64,000 nt of DNA. Source: Cryomorphaceae bacterium (GTDB lineage: Bacteria > Bacteroidota > Bacteroidia > Flavobacteriales_D > Sanyastnellaceae). Shown here in pieces: positions 39,001 to 47,583 of the stretch. The notes beneath the pieces are model-generated. The model did no database searches. It was not told the origin of the DNA and was given only the letters and a program-made list of their open reading frames with translations. Location: the NCBI GenBank assembly GCA_016124575.1, contig WGNM01000004.1, forward strand, positions 1 to 64,000, read 5' to 3'. Made by a program: the position numbers and the translations under genes. The stretch's first letter is position 1. The number at the start of each line of letters is the position of its first letter.

Positions 39001-42000
39001 GATTTACCATCTTCTTTGACAAATTCCTGGAAGGTTGGATAACCAACAGGGCGGGAGATTTTGAGGTTTTGCAACTTCTCAAACTCAATTTCCACGTCGT
39101 TTTCTTCTGGCCAAATCAGATCTTCATTCCCCGTATACCACGGAGTAGTTTTCAGCGGAATCTCGTATTCGTAGTAGTTCTCATTGAAATCACTACCCAG
39201 GCGAACAAACACCGTCAGATCTTTGTCGTTCAGCGTAGTACCATCAGGACCTGCTTCAGCGTGCGCGTACATTTTCAACTTTTTGTACATCCGCATATCG
39301 TAACTGATATTTCGATATGCAGCACGTGCGTCACCATCTTGAAGATTGCAAATCTCAAGAGACAACGATTGCTCATTCAAACGGCGTTGGTTGGCAGTTC
39401 CCACGTCAATTTCACGAATGATACCTGGCGGGATAACATAAGGCACAGGTTCTCTGTTACCATTTTCTTCGATGTTAACTGCAGAGATTGTAAATGTGGT
39501 CGGACTCGGGTCATTCTGTTCAATTTCCTGAGGACCTTCTAGCGAACCAATGTATTTCCACCACTCCCCACGAATCAATTCTAAACGTGCAAAGCGCAAT
39601 GTGGCCTCTTCAGACCAACCCTTCATGAACATACGTATGAATCGAATAGAGCGGAAATCGGTGATTCCCCCTACCTTCTTTTCAAACTCACGAATTGGAA
39701 TTTTGAATTGATACCAGCGGACAGTTTTTTGCTCTCCATTGGCTACTTCTACTGTTTTCTCGAAGCTATCAGTGATGTAGTTATTACCGATATTCCCCTC
39801 ACCGAGGTTTTGTGGTCGCAGAGAAACCTTGTATTGATAGTAGCTTTCTATTGTGCTCAGAGTAATATCCTGGTTAATATCTTCCGTATTCGGAATGGTA
39901 GTGGCCGCAATTGGATAACCGTCCGGAGTGCGGGTATCTGAGTTACCTTCGTATCCGTTGAAGTTTTTGTATCGACGTAAAACACTCCAATCTTCATTTT
40001 GGGCTGTAGGATTGCGGAAAAATTGGAAATCATCTGCTGATGGGTCACTCGAGTAAGCATTGTAGGCTGCAGGATCCAAGAACCCCTCTACTTGAGTGAG
40101 CCAATTTTGGAAATAATCTCTTTCATCGGCACTATTCAATCCGTCTAACCCAATATCTTGCGTGATGTAATTGCCACTCGAGTTATCGAAAGCATTAACC
40201 ACGTTAAAGATGGCTGGATCGGGTGTAACACCCCATGTTGTTTGCAGCGTATCATTGTCTTGGTTCGGACTTGGCAAACCATTTTCGTATGACAATTGAG
40301 AATCGTTCAAGACATCCTCAGAAACATTACCGAGGTTGAAATACAACTCTCCTCCATTGATGTTTTCAGAATCACTATTGAAAGGATCCATCAACCAAAA
40401 CTGGATAAATTGGATGTTTGAAGCTTCGAAATCGGTTGTTACTAGCGAACGTTGAATTCCGCCCCAGCGCGAGTCTGGCTCCACAAGAGTACCATCCGTA
40501 TTTAACCCAGAAGAAATTCCAGGTGTCCCATCGGGCAATTCATAGTTGTATTGTCCGCGTTCATTCGGATAGAAAGTCAAATCCAAAGTCGGAATTAGAG
40601 GAGGAGTACCTGTAGCCAATTCGCGTTTAGGAAACACTTCACCTTCAAGCACTTCACGCATCCGATGATCACTCCTCAAATCAACTGGAACCTGACCGTC
40701 TGTCAATCCATTCCCCTGGAAAAATTGCGGATCGATGTTGTACCACGACAATTTCGCTCGGTTGTAGTTATAAACGAGAGAATCTTCCAAATTCCCTTCA
40801 GGGAAGAGGTCGGTCTGTAATTTCGGAGTACTGGCAAGAAACCATTGGCTGATGTTGCGAATATCGATAACCGATTGGCTACCTTCAAAATCGTCAAGAT
40901 AAGAGTTCCCAGTTTTACCTATAGCCTTCGCGTGGCCTGGAATCATATATGCTGCTTCAGCCGAAAGATCAACATTTGAAACCGCCTTGGTATCGATAAA
41001 CGGAATTCTATCGACCATGCGCGTAATGAACGGACTTTCCTTTTGGTAAGCCATATCGATACCCAGGAGCGTATTGTTCACCGGTTCATCGCCGATGTTT
41101 ACCTTTTGAGTGAGCGGACGTTCGCGCAGGTTCAAGATCGTCGCACCAAGGTTCAAGTTGTCGCTAACCTCATAATCGAACCTACTTCCCAGCATCGTTC
41201 GCATCTGAATATTGAACAGAGAATTACTTTCGAGTGAGATATTGATAGGTTGACCAGAGTCTAGCAATCCTTGGTTAAGGATCTTCACCCTACCCAAGTT
41301 ATAGTCGACCGTATAATCTTGGTTTTCAACCAACTTAACACCACCTGCGGTAACAGTGACCGAACCTTGCGGCACGTTCAAAGCGTTTAGTGAGATATCT
41401 GACGAAGACGAAGATTGATACTGTCCGCGAAGTTTGAACCTATTCAGTGCAGGTATTTGCTGAGCAGCTGTTTTGGTTGAGTCGTATAACGGTTGGAAGA
41501 CAATTGTATTGATGAGCGATTGTGCCAGGTTTGGGTCAGACACTTGCGACTCAATAACAGACTTTAGATGTTCTCCAAAAGGTTCAACCACAGGGAAGAA
41601 TACCCGCCCCGTTTGCGCTTGGATGGTACCCCCTTGTGTGGCAGCATTGTCGATGAAATCGAAGAAGCCATCTTTATTCGGGAAATTATTGACATCCAGT
41701 CGGTCGAGGTTTATCAATTGAAGCAGTAGCTGACCTTCCAGAGGTTGTCGAGGAATATAGTTTAGGTCGATACCTGTTGACGGGTCATTGTACCATACAT
41801 CAAACCTAAAATTATCCTTATTGACACCAAACGCACCGATGTTGTATACGTTCTTCATCATCAAATCCCATAGCGGAGAAGGGTCACCATTGTCGAGGTT
41901 CACACGTGTTATTGATGCTTTCAGCATTTTGAGCACCAGTGCGCTTGGCGCCGTGAAACCATCCTGAGACAACGTACCCACTTGGTATGTTTGTCCGTTC

Positions 42001-43439
42001 AGCGTATATTCATAAGACACCGCCAACACCTCAGCATTGTTCAACGCTTGGCGCAACGAGATGAATCCCAATCGGCTATTGTAGGTGTATTCTGACGTAG
42101 TAAGTTTTCTAGCGTTACCTACCCTTTCATAGTGAATACCTTGTTGGTAACCCATGTTCATGGCGGCAATGGCGGCATTGGCCCCCGTGTAGTTCATGAC
42201 ATTTGGGTTCGTAGTGAAATCGGTGAAGATATCGTTGTTCAGGTTGGAAGGGTTACGTGACGCATTGATTTCAAGGTCAGGACCATCGGAAAGCAAACCG
42301 ACAGGGAGGTCGGAAGATATATAGTTCGGGTGTTCCCCGAGATCGGTAACCGCGATAACGTTTCTAACATCTTGCGTGTTTGCTTGCAGATTCACCGCCC
42401 ACACCTCGATACGCGTGATGTTTACTCCAGAGTTAACAACCGGTAAACTCCGCATAGCGTTATCGTATTGATCGCGGAAATAAGTCGACAGGAAGTAGTG
42501 TTTATTTGCTTCGTAGTTATCAGCGCGGATATCGAACAATTGCGTTTGCGCCCCACCCTGCACTTGAATGTCTTTACGTTCACCTTGTTGCTGAGAGAAA
42601 ACCGTAGTATTTCGCAGACGTCCGAACTGCGTTTCCATTTTCAGACCGAATAGACTTTGGCTACCCGTAATCAACGTCCCGCGGAGCGGCAGGCTTACGT
42701 TACCTGCTTCAATTTTCTTGATTATTTCATCTTCATCGCCCGTGTATTCCAGCTTCATTTGGTTTTCGAAGTTGAAAGTCGCCTCGGTATTAAACTGCGT
42801 GGTAAGCTGCATTTTGGTACCGATGTTACCTACCAGATTCAACTGAATACGTTGATCAAAATCGAACGTTGTTATTCTGCGTTGACGTTCAGGGATACGT
42901 GGGTTTTCTGTTTTTGACGTATTGAAACCGAAAGTAAGTTCAGCTGAACCTTGCGGACGGATTTCAATTTCATTGCTACCGAAGATGTTCTTGAAACCTT
43001 CACCACCCACGTCTAGTTTTGGTGCCCAGGCGCGATCTGCTTCATCTTCTTCTTCCTGGCGTTTGTTCCAATATTCGCTTAAGTTCGAACGGATATCGTA
43101 GTTCAGGTATTCATCAAGAGTGTAGGAAGTAGCGCTTCGGAAAACGATGGAATCGCCAATCATTTGCACCACCACATACCCACCAGTTTCTTCGTCGTAT
43201 TGAACGTCGTAATGAATGTTTTCGGGCCAATCAAGGCTCACTCCTCCCGTGTTCTCAACCGGATTGAAAGGATCTTCACCATGCGGCATGGGCAAGTCGA
43301 CCTTGCCTGTATCAGCCACAATGGGTTTATAGACATGGCGATTTTCTTTCCACCCGGCCGGCAGTTCAACTGCAGATCCAGCGAAGATGATCGCTAATAA
43401 CGAACCTATAAAGAAGTACTTGACCGCTCTCCCCAACAT
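36066..43439 (-). CDS. sprA: T9SS outer-membrane translocon SprA (Sov)
   Basis: 2457 residues, the normal very large size. SprA is the 36-strand outer-membrane channel of the type IX secretion system, through which folded cargo with C-terminal sorting domains is exported. Seen here: an N-terminal signal (LLAIIFAGSAVELPAGW), the SprA N-terminal region with KLDVGGEGFKNIFGSNEIEI and IRPQGSAELTFGFNT, MKLEYTGDEDEIIKKIEAGN, EVLAVSYEYTLNGQTYQVG and VDYNLGRVKILNQGLLDSG. The C-terminal half is Asn/Tyr/Thr-rich strand sequence ending in a terminal strand (SSGLTLRFQLS). The Lys/Gly-rich insertion around PKGGGPKKPKPGKEKEGG is an extracellular or periplasmic loop. It begins three bases after ruvA, inside the maeB-ruvA-sprA operon. 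Confidence 0.97.
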   Translation of the reverse strand: MLGRAVKYFFIGSLLAIIFAGSAVELPAGWKENRHVYKPIVADTGKVDLPMPHGEDPFNPVENTGGVSLDWPENIHYDVQYDEETGGYVVVQMIGDSIVFRSATSYTLDEYLNYDIRSNLSEYWNKRQEEEDEADRAWAPKLDVGGEGFKNIFGSNEIEIRPQGSAELTFGFNTSKTENPRIPERQRRITTFDFDQRIQLNLVGNIGTKMQLTTQFNTEATFNFENQMKLEYTGDEDEIIKKIEAGNVSLPLRGTLITGSQSLFGLKMETQFGRLRNTTVFSQQQGERKDIQVQGGAQTQLFDIRADNYEANKHYFLSTYFRDQYDNAMRSLPVVNSGVNITRIEVWAVNLQANTQDVRNVIAVTDLGEHPNYISSDLPVGLLSDGPDLEINASRNPSNLNNDIFTDFTTNPNVMNYTGANAAIAAMNMGYQQGIHYERVGNARKLTTSEYTYNSRLGFISLRQALNNAEVLAVSYEYTLNGQTYQVGTLSQDGFTAPSALVLKMLKASITRVNLDNGDPSPLWDLMMKNVYNIGAFGVNKDNFRFDVWYNDPSTGIDLNYIPRQPLEGQLLLQLINLDRLDVNNFPNKDGFFDFIDNAATQGGTIQAQTGRVFFPVVEPFGEHLKSVIESQVSDPNLAQSLINTIVFQPLYDSTKTAAQQIPALNRFKLRGQYQSSSSSDISLNALNVPQGSVTVTAGGVKLVENQDYTVDYNLGRVKILNQGLLDSGQPINISLESNSLFNIQMRTMLGSRFDYEVSDNLNLGATILNLRERPLTQKVNIGDEPVNNTLLGIDMAYQKESPFITRMVDRIPFIDTKAVSNVDLSAEAAYMIPGHAKAIGKTGNSYLDDFEGSQSVIDIRNISQWFLASTPKLQTDLFPEGNLEDSLVYNYNRAKLSWYNIDPQFFQGNGLTDGQVPVDLRSDHRMREVLEGEVFPKRELATGTPPLIPTLDLTFYPNERGQYNYELPDGTPGISSGLNTDGTLVEPDSRWGGIQRSLVTTDFEASNIQFIQFWLMDPFNSDSENINGGELYFNLGNVSEDVLNDSQLSYENGLPSPNQDNDTLQTTWGVTPDPAIFNVVNAFDNSSGNYITQDIGLDGLNSADERDYFQNWLTQVEGFLDPAAYNAYSSDPSADDFQFFRNPTAQNEDWSVLRRYKNFNGYEGNSDTRTPDGYPIAATTIPNTEDINQDITLSTIESYYQYKVSLRPQNLGEGNIGNNYITDSFEKTVEVANGEQKTVRWYQFKIPIREFEKKVGGITDFRSIRFIRMFMKGWSEEATLRFARLELIRGEWWKYIGSLEGPQEIEQNDPSPTTFTISAVNIEENGNREPVPYVIPPGIIREIDVGTANQRRLNEQSLSLEICNLQDGDARAAYRNISYDMRMYKKLKMYAHAEAGPDGTTLNDKDLTVFVRLGSDFNENYYEYEIPLKTTPWYTGNEDLIWPEENDVEIEFEKLQNLKISRPVGYPTFQEFVKEDGKSVLRVKGNPNLANVIVVMIGVRNPDKDNNLFSSDDGLAKCANIWVNELRLTDFNEKGGWAAVARMNANLADFGNLSVAANMSTPGWGTLEQSVLERQRETKRGVDANTTLQLGKFFPENLGVQLPMYLGYSETVSTPQFDPLAPDIEMADRDLTPERRKKSQSYIRRRSINFTNVKIDPKGGGPKKPKPGKEKEGGDLTEEGEKGGKKEKQKSDKPHFYDIGNFSVSYGYNETYRRDINLEFQMQKNYTGGLNYTFNNKPKEVKPFANIGFVSKAAYMKWLKDFNFYTGIKSFGFNSTMNRSYETSRVRNNTAELFGVETNVLIQTQAMKTWNWTRTYNVAYDITKGLKFNYSANNLALIGEPAGVINKEDVDWYTAYKDTVWNNIRNFGETTNYNHNTSLSYKVPFDKIPILDFLSSDATYAASYRWDRAPFSQDSLGHTIQNSRNLSLSAQANMTNLYNKVPILKEINSTSQKGKGGKTNNQDRDGFGDVEEKEKKDKEKINPLHEALRFLMMVRNVSGSYTKNEGLMLPGYAQKTQLVGMDPQFNAPGLPFILGQQNTDVFGNEVDNFAVMASQKGWLIQSPYLNNPYSETFSETWNLRANLEPIKYLKIELTATRQESRNLQSFFRFNDDPLVNDYEFQSPVETGNFSASIITWRTAFTKDDKDFNSDVFDAFLLNRLAVSERLNAETYRLDAPNPNGYYDGWGPTSQDVTIAAFLAAYTGTDASKVKLDPFKTTMAPNWRITYDGMTKIQSIKKYFKQFNVNHTYRSTMNTSYVTNLNYEEDAAGRPTATDASEFANFIPQRQINTVSISEQMAPLVGFDMTLKTKGKNDPQIRVEFARDRMISLGLANYQITETKGNSIILGLGYRFTEVPNPFYRKRGKLPVEMLKDTQLSLRADLTIRDNVTIIRKMQELQNQPTAGQRIFSLKTTADLEVSKKLTLRFFFDHQLTRPKISTAFPTSNISSGLTLRFQLS

Positions 43440-43442
43440 TGC

Positions 43443-44027
43443 TTACAGTTGTTTGAGCGCTTTTTTGATCAAATCTTCAACAGAAATATCAGTCCCTTCG
43501 GTTTTCACAATCGAATCGAGTGTTTTTTGTGCTTTGGTTTTGTCGAAGCCGAGCGACGACAAAGCACTTAACGCTTCACCTATCGCAGTATTGCCTCCGA
43601 CGTAAATTTTTTCGGTTATATCGCTATCTCCTGAAAATTTATCGTGCAAATCTACAATTATTCTTTGGGCTGTTTTAGCACCAATGCCTTTCACATTTTG
43701 GAGAGCCGAAACATCTCCTGAAAGAATTGCTGCAACGAGCTCAGAGGCAGACAGCGACGAAAGAATCATGCGCGCAGTATTTGCACCCACACCAGAAACG
43801 GAAATTAATTTTCGAAACATCTGACGTTCGCCCTCATCTGCGAAGCCATACAATTCATGGGCGTCTTCGCGAATTACTTCGTGAATGAGGATCATGCCTG
43901 ATTCGTCTGAAGAAAGGCGAGATGTAGTATTGAGAGAGACATGAACAAAATATCCCACGCCAGCACATTCAATCACGACATGCGTCAGTGATCTGTCGGT
44001 AATTCTTCCTCGTAAGTGGTTAATCAT
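43443..44027 (-). CDS. ruvA: Holliday junction DNA helicase subunit RuvA
   Basis: 194 residues, normal size. RuvA binds Holliday junctions as a tetramer and loads RuvB for branch migration. The N-terminal OB fold starts MINHLRGRITDRSLTHVVIE and GVGYFVHVS; two helix-hairpin-helix motifs follow (LISVSGVGANTARMILS and LQNVKGIGAKTAQRIIVDL); the small C-terminal domain (ALSALSSLGFDKTKAQKTLD) contacts RuvB. Two bases after maeB and three bases before sprA on the same strand. Confidence 0.97.
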   Translation of the reverse strand: MINHLRGRITDRSLTHVVIECAGVGYFVHVSLNTTSRLSSDESGMILIHEVIREDAHELYGFADEGERQMFRKLISVSGVGANTARMILSSLSASELVAAILSGDVSALQNVKGIGAKTAQRIIVDLHDKFSGDSDITEKIYVGGNTAIGEALSALSSLGFDKTKAQKTLDSIVKTEGTDISVEDLIKKALKQL

Positions 44028-44029
44028 TC

Positions 44030-46294
44030 CTATTTATATTGTGCATCCACCACGGCAATTCTGACCATGTTCACTATTTCGCGGACAGAAGAACCCATTT
44101 GGACAATGTGCACGGGTTTTTTCATTCCCAGCAAAATTGGCCCAATAATTTCCTTTTCGCCAAGTTCTTGCATTAACTTATATGCAATATTTCCAGAAGA
44201 AAGGTTGGGAAAGATAAGTGTATTTGTTTTCTTCCCCTTCAACGAGCTGAAAGGAAAATTTTCAGCGATCATATCGCCATTCAGCGCAAAGTTGGCTTGA
44301 ATTTCACCGTCGACAATCAAGTCTGGATGATCACGGTGCAGGATTGCCGCTGCTTTGCTCATTTTTTCGACATCTTTACCAGAAGAAGATCCAAAATTTG
44401 AATAGCTCAGCATTGCAATTCTTGGCGTAATTTTCATTCTCTTCACCGCTTTTGCGACCAGCAAAGTAATGTCGACAAGCTCTTCAGCCGTTGGATCCAC
44501 GTTCACCGTTGTATCAGCAAAGAATATTGGGCCATCCGACGACTGAATGATGTACATACCAGCCACGCGACCAGCATGTTCCTCCATACCAATGATATGA
44601 AGAGCAGGGCGAATCACATTTCTATAGTTCCGAGTTAAGCCAGAAATCAGCGCATCAGCGTAACCAGTTTCAACCAGCATAGCGCCGAAGTAATTCCGCT
44701 CTCGAAGGATACGTGTTGCCTCGAGCAACGTCATTCCCTTGCGTTGGCGACGCTCATAGAGCACCTCACCAAAAACATCTCTTCTTTCTTTTTCTTTTGG
44801 ATCGCGAGGATCGATGATCTCCACGTTCGGAAGTTCGATTTTATGTGCTTTTATCAATTCCTTGATGACTGGCACGCTGCCTAGAAGCACTGGAATGGCT
44901 ACCCCTTCATCGAATGCCTGTTCTGCAGCCTTGAGAATCTTATAATTATCCGCTTCAGCGAAAACGACTCTTTTCGGACGTTTTCTTGCTCTTTCGGCAA
45001 TTCCACGTAGCAGCTTATTATCGCGACCGAGACGATTTCCCAGTTCTTGTTCGTAGGCATCCCAATCGGTGATCATTACACGAGCCACCCCAGAGTCGAT
45101 TGCTGCTTTTGCAACAGCAGAAGCCACAGCCGTAATCAAACGAGGGTCTAACGGTTTTGGAATTATCAGTTCACGACCGAAGGAAATATTTCGTGCATCA
45201 TAGGCCTCATTCACTTCATCGGGCACAGGTTCTTTGGCAAGTTCAGCGATGGCTCTTACGGCTGCCAGTTTCATTTCCGTATTGATACGTCGTGCTCTGA
45301 CATCTAGCGCACCGCGGAAAATGTATGGAAATCCGAGAACATTGTTCACTTGGTTAGGATGGTCTGAACGCCCCGTAGCCATGATAATGTCTTTTCGTGT
45401 TTTCAGCGCCACCTCGTACGGAATCTCTGGTTCGGGATTCGCTAGGGCAAAAACTATAGGGTTAGGCGCCATCGCCTTGATCATTTCAGGCTTCAGCAAA
45501 CCACCTTTGCTTAAACCGAGGAACACATCAGCATTCTTCATTGCTTTTAGCAGATCAATCGACTCATCTTCGATAGCGAACACGGCCTTTTTTTCATCCA
45601 GGTTTGTCCGCCCCTTATGCACCAACCCCTTCGAATCAAAAATGATGATATTCTCTAGTTTCGCACCAAGTCGGAGGTACAAATCGAGGCACGACATTGC
45701 CGCGGCGCCTGCGCCACTTACAACGATTCGGGCATTTTCTATCTTCTTCTCTGCCAATTCAAGCGCATTGAGAAGCGCCGCAGAAGAGATGATTGCCGTT
45801 CCGTGTTGATCATCGTGCATCACCGGGATATCGAGAGCTTCGACCAAGCGGCGTTCAATTTCAAACGCTTCTGGCGCTTTGATATCTTCCAGATTTATCC
45901 CACCGAAAGTAGGCGAGATCGCAATAACTGTTTCAACGAATTTATCGACATCAGCAGCATCGATTTCTATGTCGAAAACATCAATGTCTGCAAAGATTTT
46001 GAAAAGGATGCCCTTTCCTTCCATCACCGGCTTGCTGGCTTCTGGTCCGATATCGCCAAGTCCGAGAACAGCAGTTCCATTTGTTATAACGGCAACAAGA
46101 TTTCCTTTTGCTGTGTATTGGTAGACATCGTCTTTTTTCCTGGCAATTGCCAAACAAGGTTCGGCAACACCGGGAGAGTATGCAAGCGAGAGGTCACGTT
46201 GAGAGCTCGTTGGTTTGGTAGGTACTACCTCGATTTTACCTTTTCTCCCGGAAGAGTGATAATCGAGCGCCTCCTGTTTTCGTATTTTACTCAT
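44030..46294 (-). CDS. maeB: NADP-dependent malic enzyme with C-terminal phosphotransacetylase-like domain
   Basis: 754 residues from the ATG at 46294 (MSKIRKQEALDYHSSG); the frame is open for 17 more codons, but the TAnnTTTG element lies there, so the shorter start is preferred. Malic enzyme domain (about 1-430): LSLAYSPGVAEPC, GLGDIGPEASKPVMEGKG, MHDDQHGTAI and VSGAGAAAMSCLDLY (NADP site). C-terminal PTA-like domain: LISGLTRNYRNVIRPALHI, RIAMLSYSNFGSSSG and DGEIQANFAL. The enzyme decarboxylates malate to pyruvate, making NADPH; the PTA-like part is usually regulatory (acetyl-CoA). First gene of the maeB-ruvA-sprA unit. Confidence 0.96.
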   Translation of the reverse strand: MSKIRKQEALDYHSSGRKGKIEVVPTKPTSSQRDLSLAYSPGVAEPCLAIARKKDDVYQYTAKGNLVAVITNGTAVLGLGDIGPEASKPVMEGKGILFKIFADIDVFDIEIDAADVDKFVETVIAISPTFGGINLEDIKAPEAFEIERRLVEALDIPVMHDDQHGTAIISSAALLNALELAEKKIENARIVVSGAGAAAMSCLDLYLRLGAKLENIIIFDSKGLVHKGRTNLDEKKAVFAIEDESIDLLKAMKNADVFLGLSKGGLLKPEMIKAMAPNPIVFALANPEPEIPYEVALKTRKDIIMATGRSDHPNQVNNVLGFPYIFRGALDVRARRINTEMKLAAVRAIAELAKEPVPDEVNEAYDARNISFGRELIIPKPLDPRLITAVASAVAKAAIDSGVARVMITDWDAYEQELGNRLGRDNKLLRGIAERARKRPKRVVFAEADNYKILKAAEQAFDEGVAIPVLLGSVPVIKELIKAHKIELPNVEIIDPRDPKEKERRDVFGEVLYERRQRKGMTLLEATRILRERNYFGAMLVETGYADALISGLTRNYRNVIRPALHIIGMEEHAGRVAGMYIIQSSDGPIFFADTTVNVDPTAEELVDITLLVAKAVKRMKITPRIAMLSYSNFGSSSGKDVEKMSKAAAILHRDHPDLIVDGEIQANFALNGDMIAENFPFSSLKGKKTNTLIFPNLSSGNIAYKLMQELGEKEIIGPILLGMKKPVHIVQMGSSVREIVNMVRIAVVDAQYK

Positions 46295-46303
46295 AGCAGG
46301 GGG

Positions 46304-46311
46304 CAAAATTA
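46304..46311 (-). promoter_or_regulatory. Candidate -7 promoter element of the maeB-ruvA-sprA operon
   Basis: TAATTTTG on the minus strand, exact TAnnTTTG, nine bases before the maeB ATG at 46294. No clear -33. It would place the transcription start almost at the start codon. Confidence 0.45.
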
Positions 46312-46349
46312 GGGTCTTTTTGTTGAACAGAGAATCAGAATGCAAAAGA

Positions 46350-46373
46350 AAAGGGTTACCGAAGTAACCCTTT
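46350..46373 (-). terminator. Terminator of the T9SS cargo gene at 46396
   Basis: Perfect 10-bp stem AAAGGGTTAC (46350-46359) / GTAACCCTTT (46364-46373) with loop CGAA, 22 bases after the stop at 46396. On the minus strand it runs into TTCTTTTGC. Confidence 0.85.
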
Positions 46374-46395
46374 AAAAATAGCTCATCGAGACGAA

Positions 46396-47160
46396 CTATT
46401 TCGAAACAACAAATTTACGTGTAGCATGTACACCTGAGTTATCGACTAACGTGTAGAAGTACACTCCAGCTCCAAACTCATCGGCATTGATAAACACCAA
46501 ACCGGAAGGATTGTTCAAAGCGATTTCCTTCACTTTCGCGCCAACCATGTTATAAACAACCACTTGGCGGCCTTGAGCATTATTTGGAAAGCTGTAAGAG
46601 AACGACGCTACCCCTTGAATTGGGTTTGGAGCGATGTCTCCGAGAGAAAATTCTGTTTTCTCTTCAACACCTACAGTGCAAGCTGCATCGATACAAAATA
46701 TCACCTCTTGACAAGTCTCATTGTCGGGGTTATCATTATCGAAGAAGCAGTAACGAATGCGGGCTGCACCTGGCACACCGTGATGTTCGTAATATCCATG
46801 GAAAGATTCATTGGTCTCTCCTGGTTGCATGGTTACAATAAGTGATGCGTTGGTTCCAGATTGAGCCGTACCGTATCCATAACAAATAGGACCCCAGCAG
46901 AAACGCTCAATAAATCCATCAGCGCCGAACGTGTACGGGTTGTTCCACGGGGTTGGGTGTTCGAAAACTTCGCGGTAAACGCGGACATTTATTTCAGAAG
47001 AAGAGCTATTTGTAACACCCCAATGGGCATCTAGTTCGTCGTCGGCTTGGTTTGTAGAAACCCCAGAAACCTCAGTTACAGTATCTACGAGGGTTAAAGA
47101 TTGCGCGGAAGCAGTGGTAACGGCAGCGGCAAACAAAGAAAGGAATAGAACTCTTTTCAT
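46396..47160 (-). CDS. Secreted protein with T9SS type A sorting domain
   Basis: 254 residues from the ATG at 47160 (MKRVLFLSLFAAAV, signal peptide ending TASAQ); an earlier in-frame Met gives no signal peptide at the right distance. The N-terminal ~150 residues look like an immunoglobulin-like or cupredoxin-like beta domain (HWGVTNSSSSEINVRVYREV, MQPGETNESFHGYYEHHG) with paired cysteines (CWGPIC, CFFD, CQEVIFC, ACT). The C-terminal ~85 residues are a type A sorting domain: LGDIAPNPIQGVASFSYSF, VVVYNMVGAKVKEIAL, FGAGVYFYTLV and ATRKFVVSK. SprA would export it to the surface or medium. No function recognised. It is divergent from another sorting-domain gene at 47584. Confidence 0.88.
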   Translation of the reverse strand: MKRVLFLSLFAAAVTTASAQSLTLVDTVTEVSGVSTNQADDELDAHWGVTNSSSSEINVRVYREVFEHPTPWNNPYTFGADGFIERFCWGPICYGYGTAQSGTNASLIVTMQPGETNESFHGYYEHHGVPGAARIRYCFFDNDNPDNETCQEVIFCIDAACTVGVEEKTEFSLGDIAPNPIQGVASFSYSFPNNAQGRQVVVYNMVGAKVKEIALNNPSGLVFINADEFGAGVYFYTLVDNSGVHATRKFVVSK

Positions 47161-47583
47161 AAACATCGATTTAAAGTCTAAATATACACCATACAACGAT
47201 GTAAACAGACACCCCACCCAATATCGTCAAATTGGGTGAGATTTAGGAATCCAAGAAACAATAGCTTTCAAAATTTCAAAATAGTTCGTTTTTGGCAGAA
47301 ACAGGGCATGCCACCGCATCAGCATATTGATTACAAATGCTTGAGATACCAACATTTGCCTTTCGTGAAACAAGAATCAAAGAATGCAAACCCACCCCCC
47401 TAATTACATACAGATCTGTTTTTCAACACTTTAAATAATTTATACCAATAGCAGTTCCGCACCTTCAGCACCAAGAAGTTACCATTTGGAATACGATATT
47501 CAGGCAAACAGAAATAAGATCTTCGGATAAATTAATCTAAGTTCGTGCTTCCCAAAAGTTAAAGAACAATTAATTCAATTCTT
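47161..47583. other. 423-base intergenic region between two divergent T9SS cargo genes
   Basis: No coding sequence, tRNA or recognisable ncRNA. It is AT-rich and contains an 8-bp inverted repeat, CACCCAAT (47215-47222) / ATTGGGTG (47231-47238) with an 8-base loop and no T tract. A C7 tract lies at about 47394-47400. A TAAGTTCG element (47538-47545), one mismatch from TAnnTTTG, lies 38 bases before the ATG at 47584. It is the longest gene-free stretch in the window and probably carries the regulation of both genes. Confidence 0.6.

Noticed and set aside
45234-45809. A 191-codon plus-strand open frame
   Set aside because: It is antisense to the well-supported malic enzyme domain; the translation is Ser/Arg-rich shadow sequence.
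47161-47583. A tRNA or small RNA gene in the largest gap
   Set aside because: No cloverleaf, no CCA-type end and no strong hairpin plus T tract; only one short inverted repeat was found.
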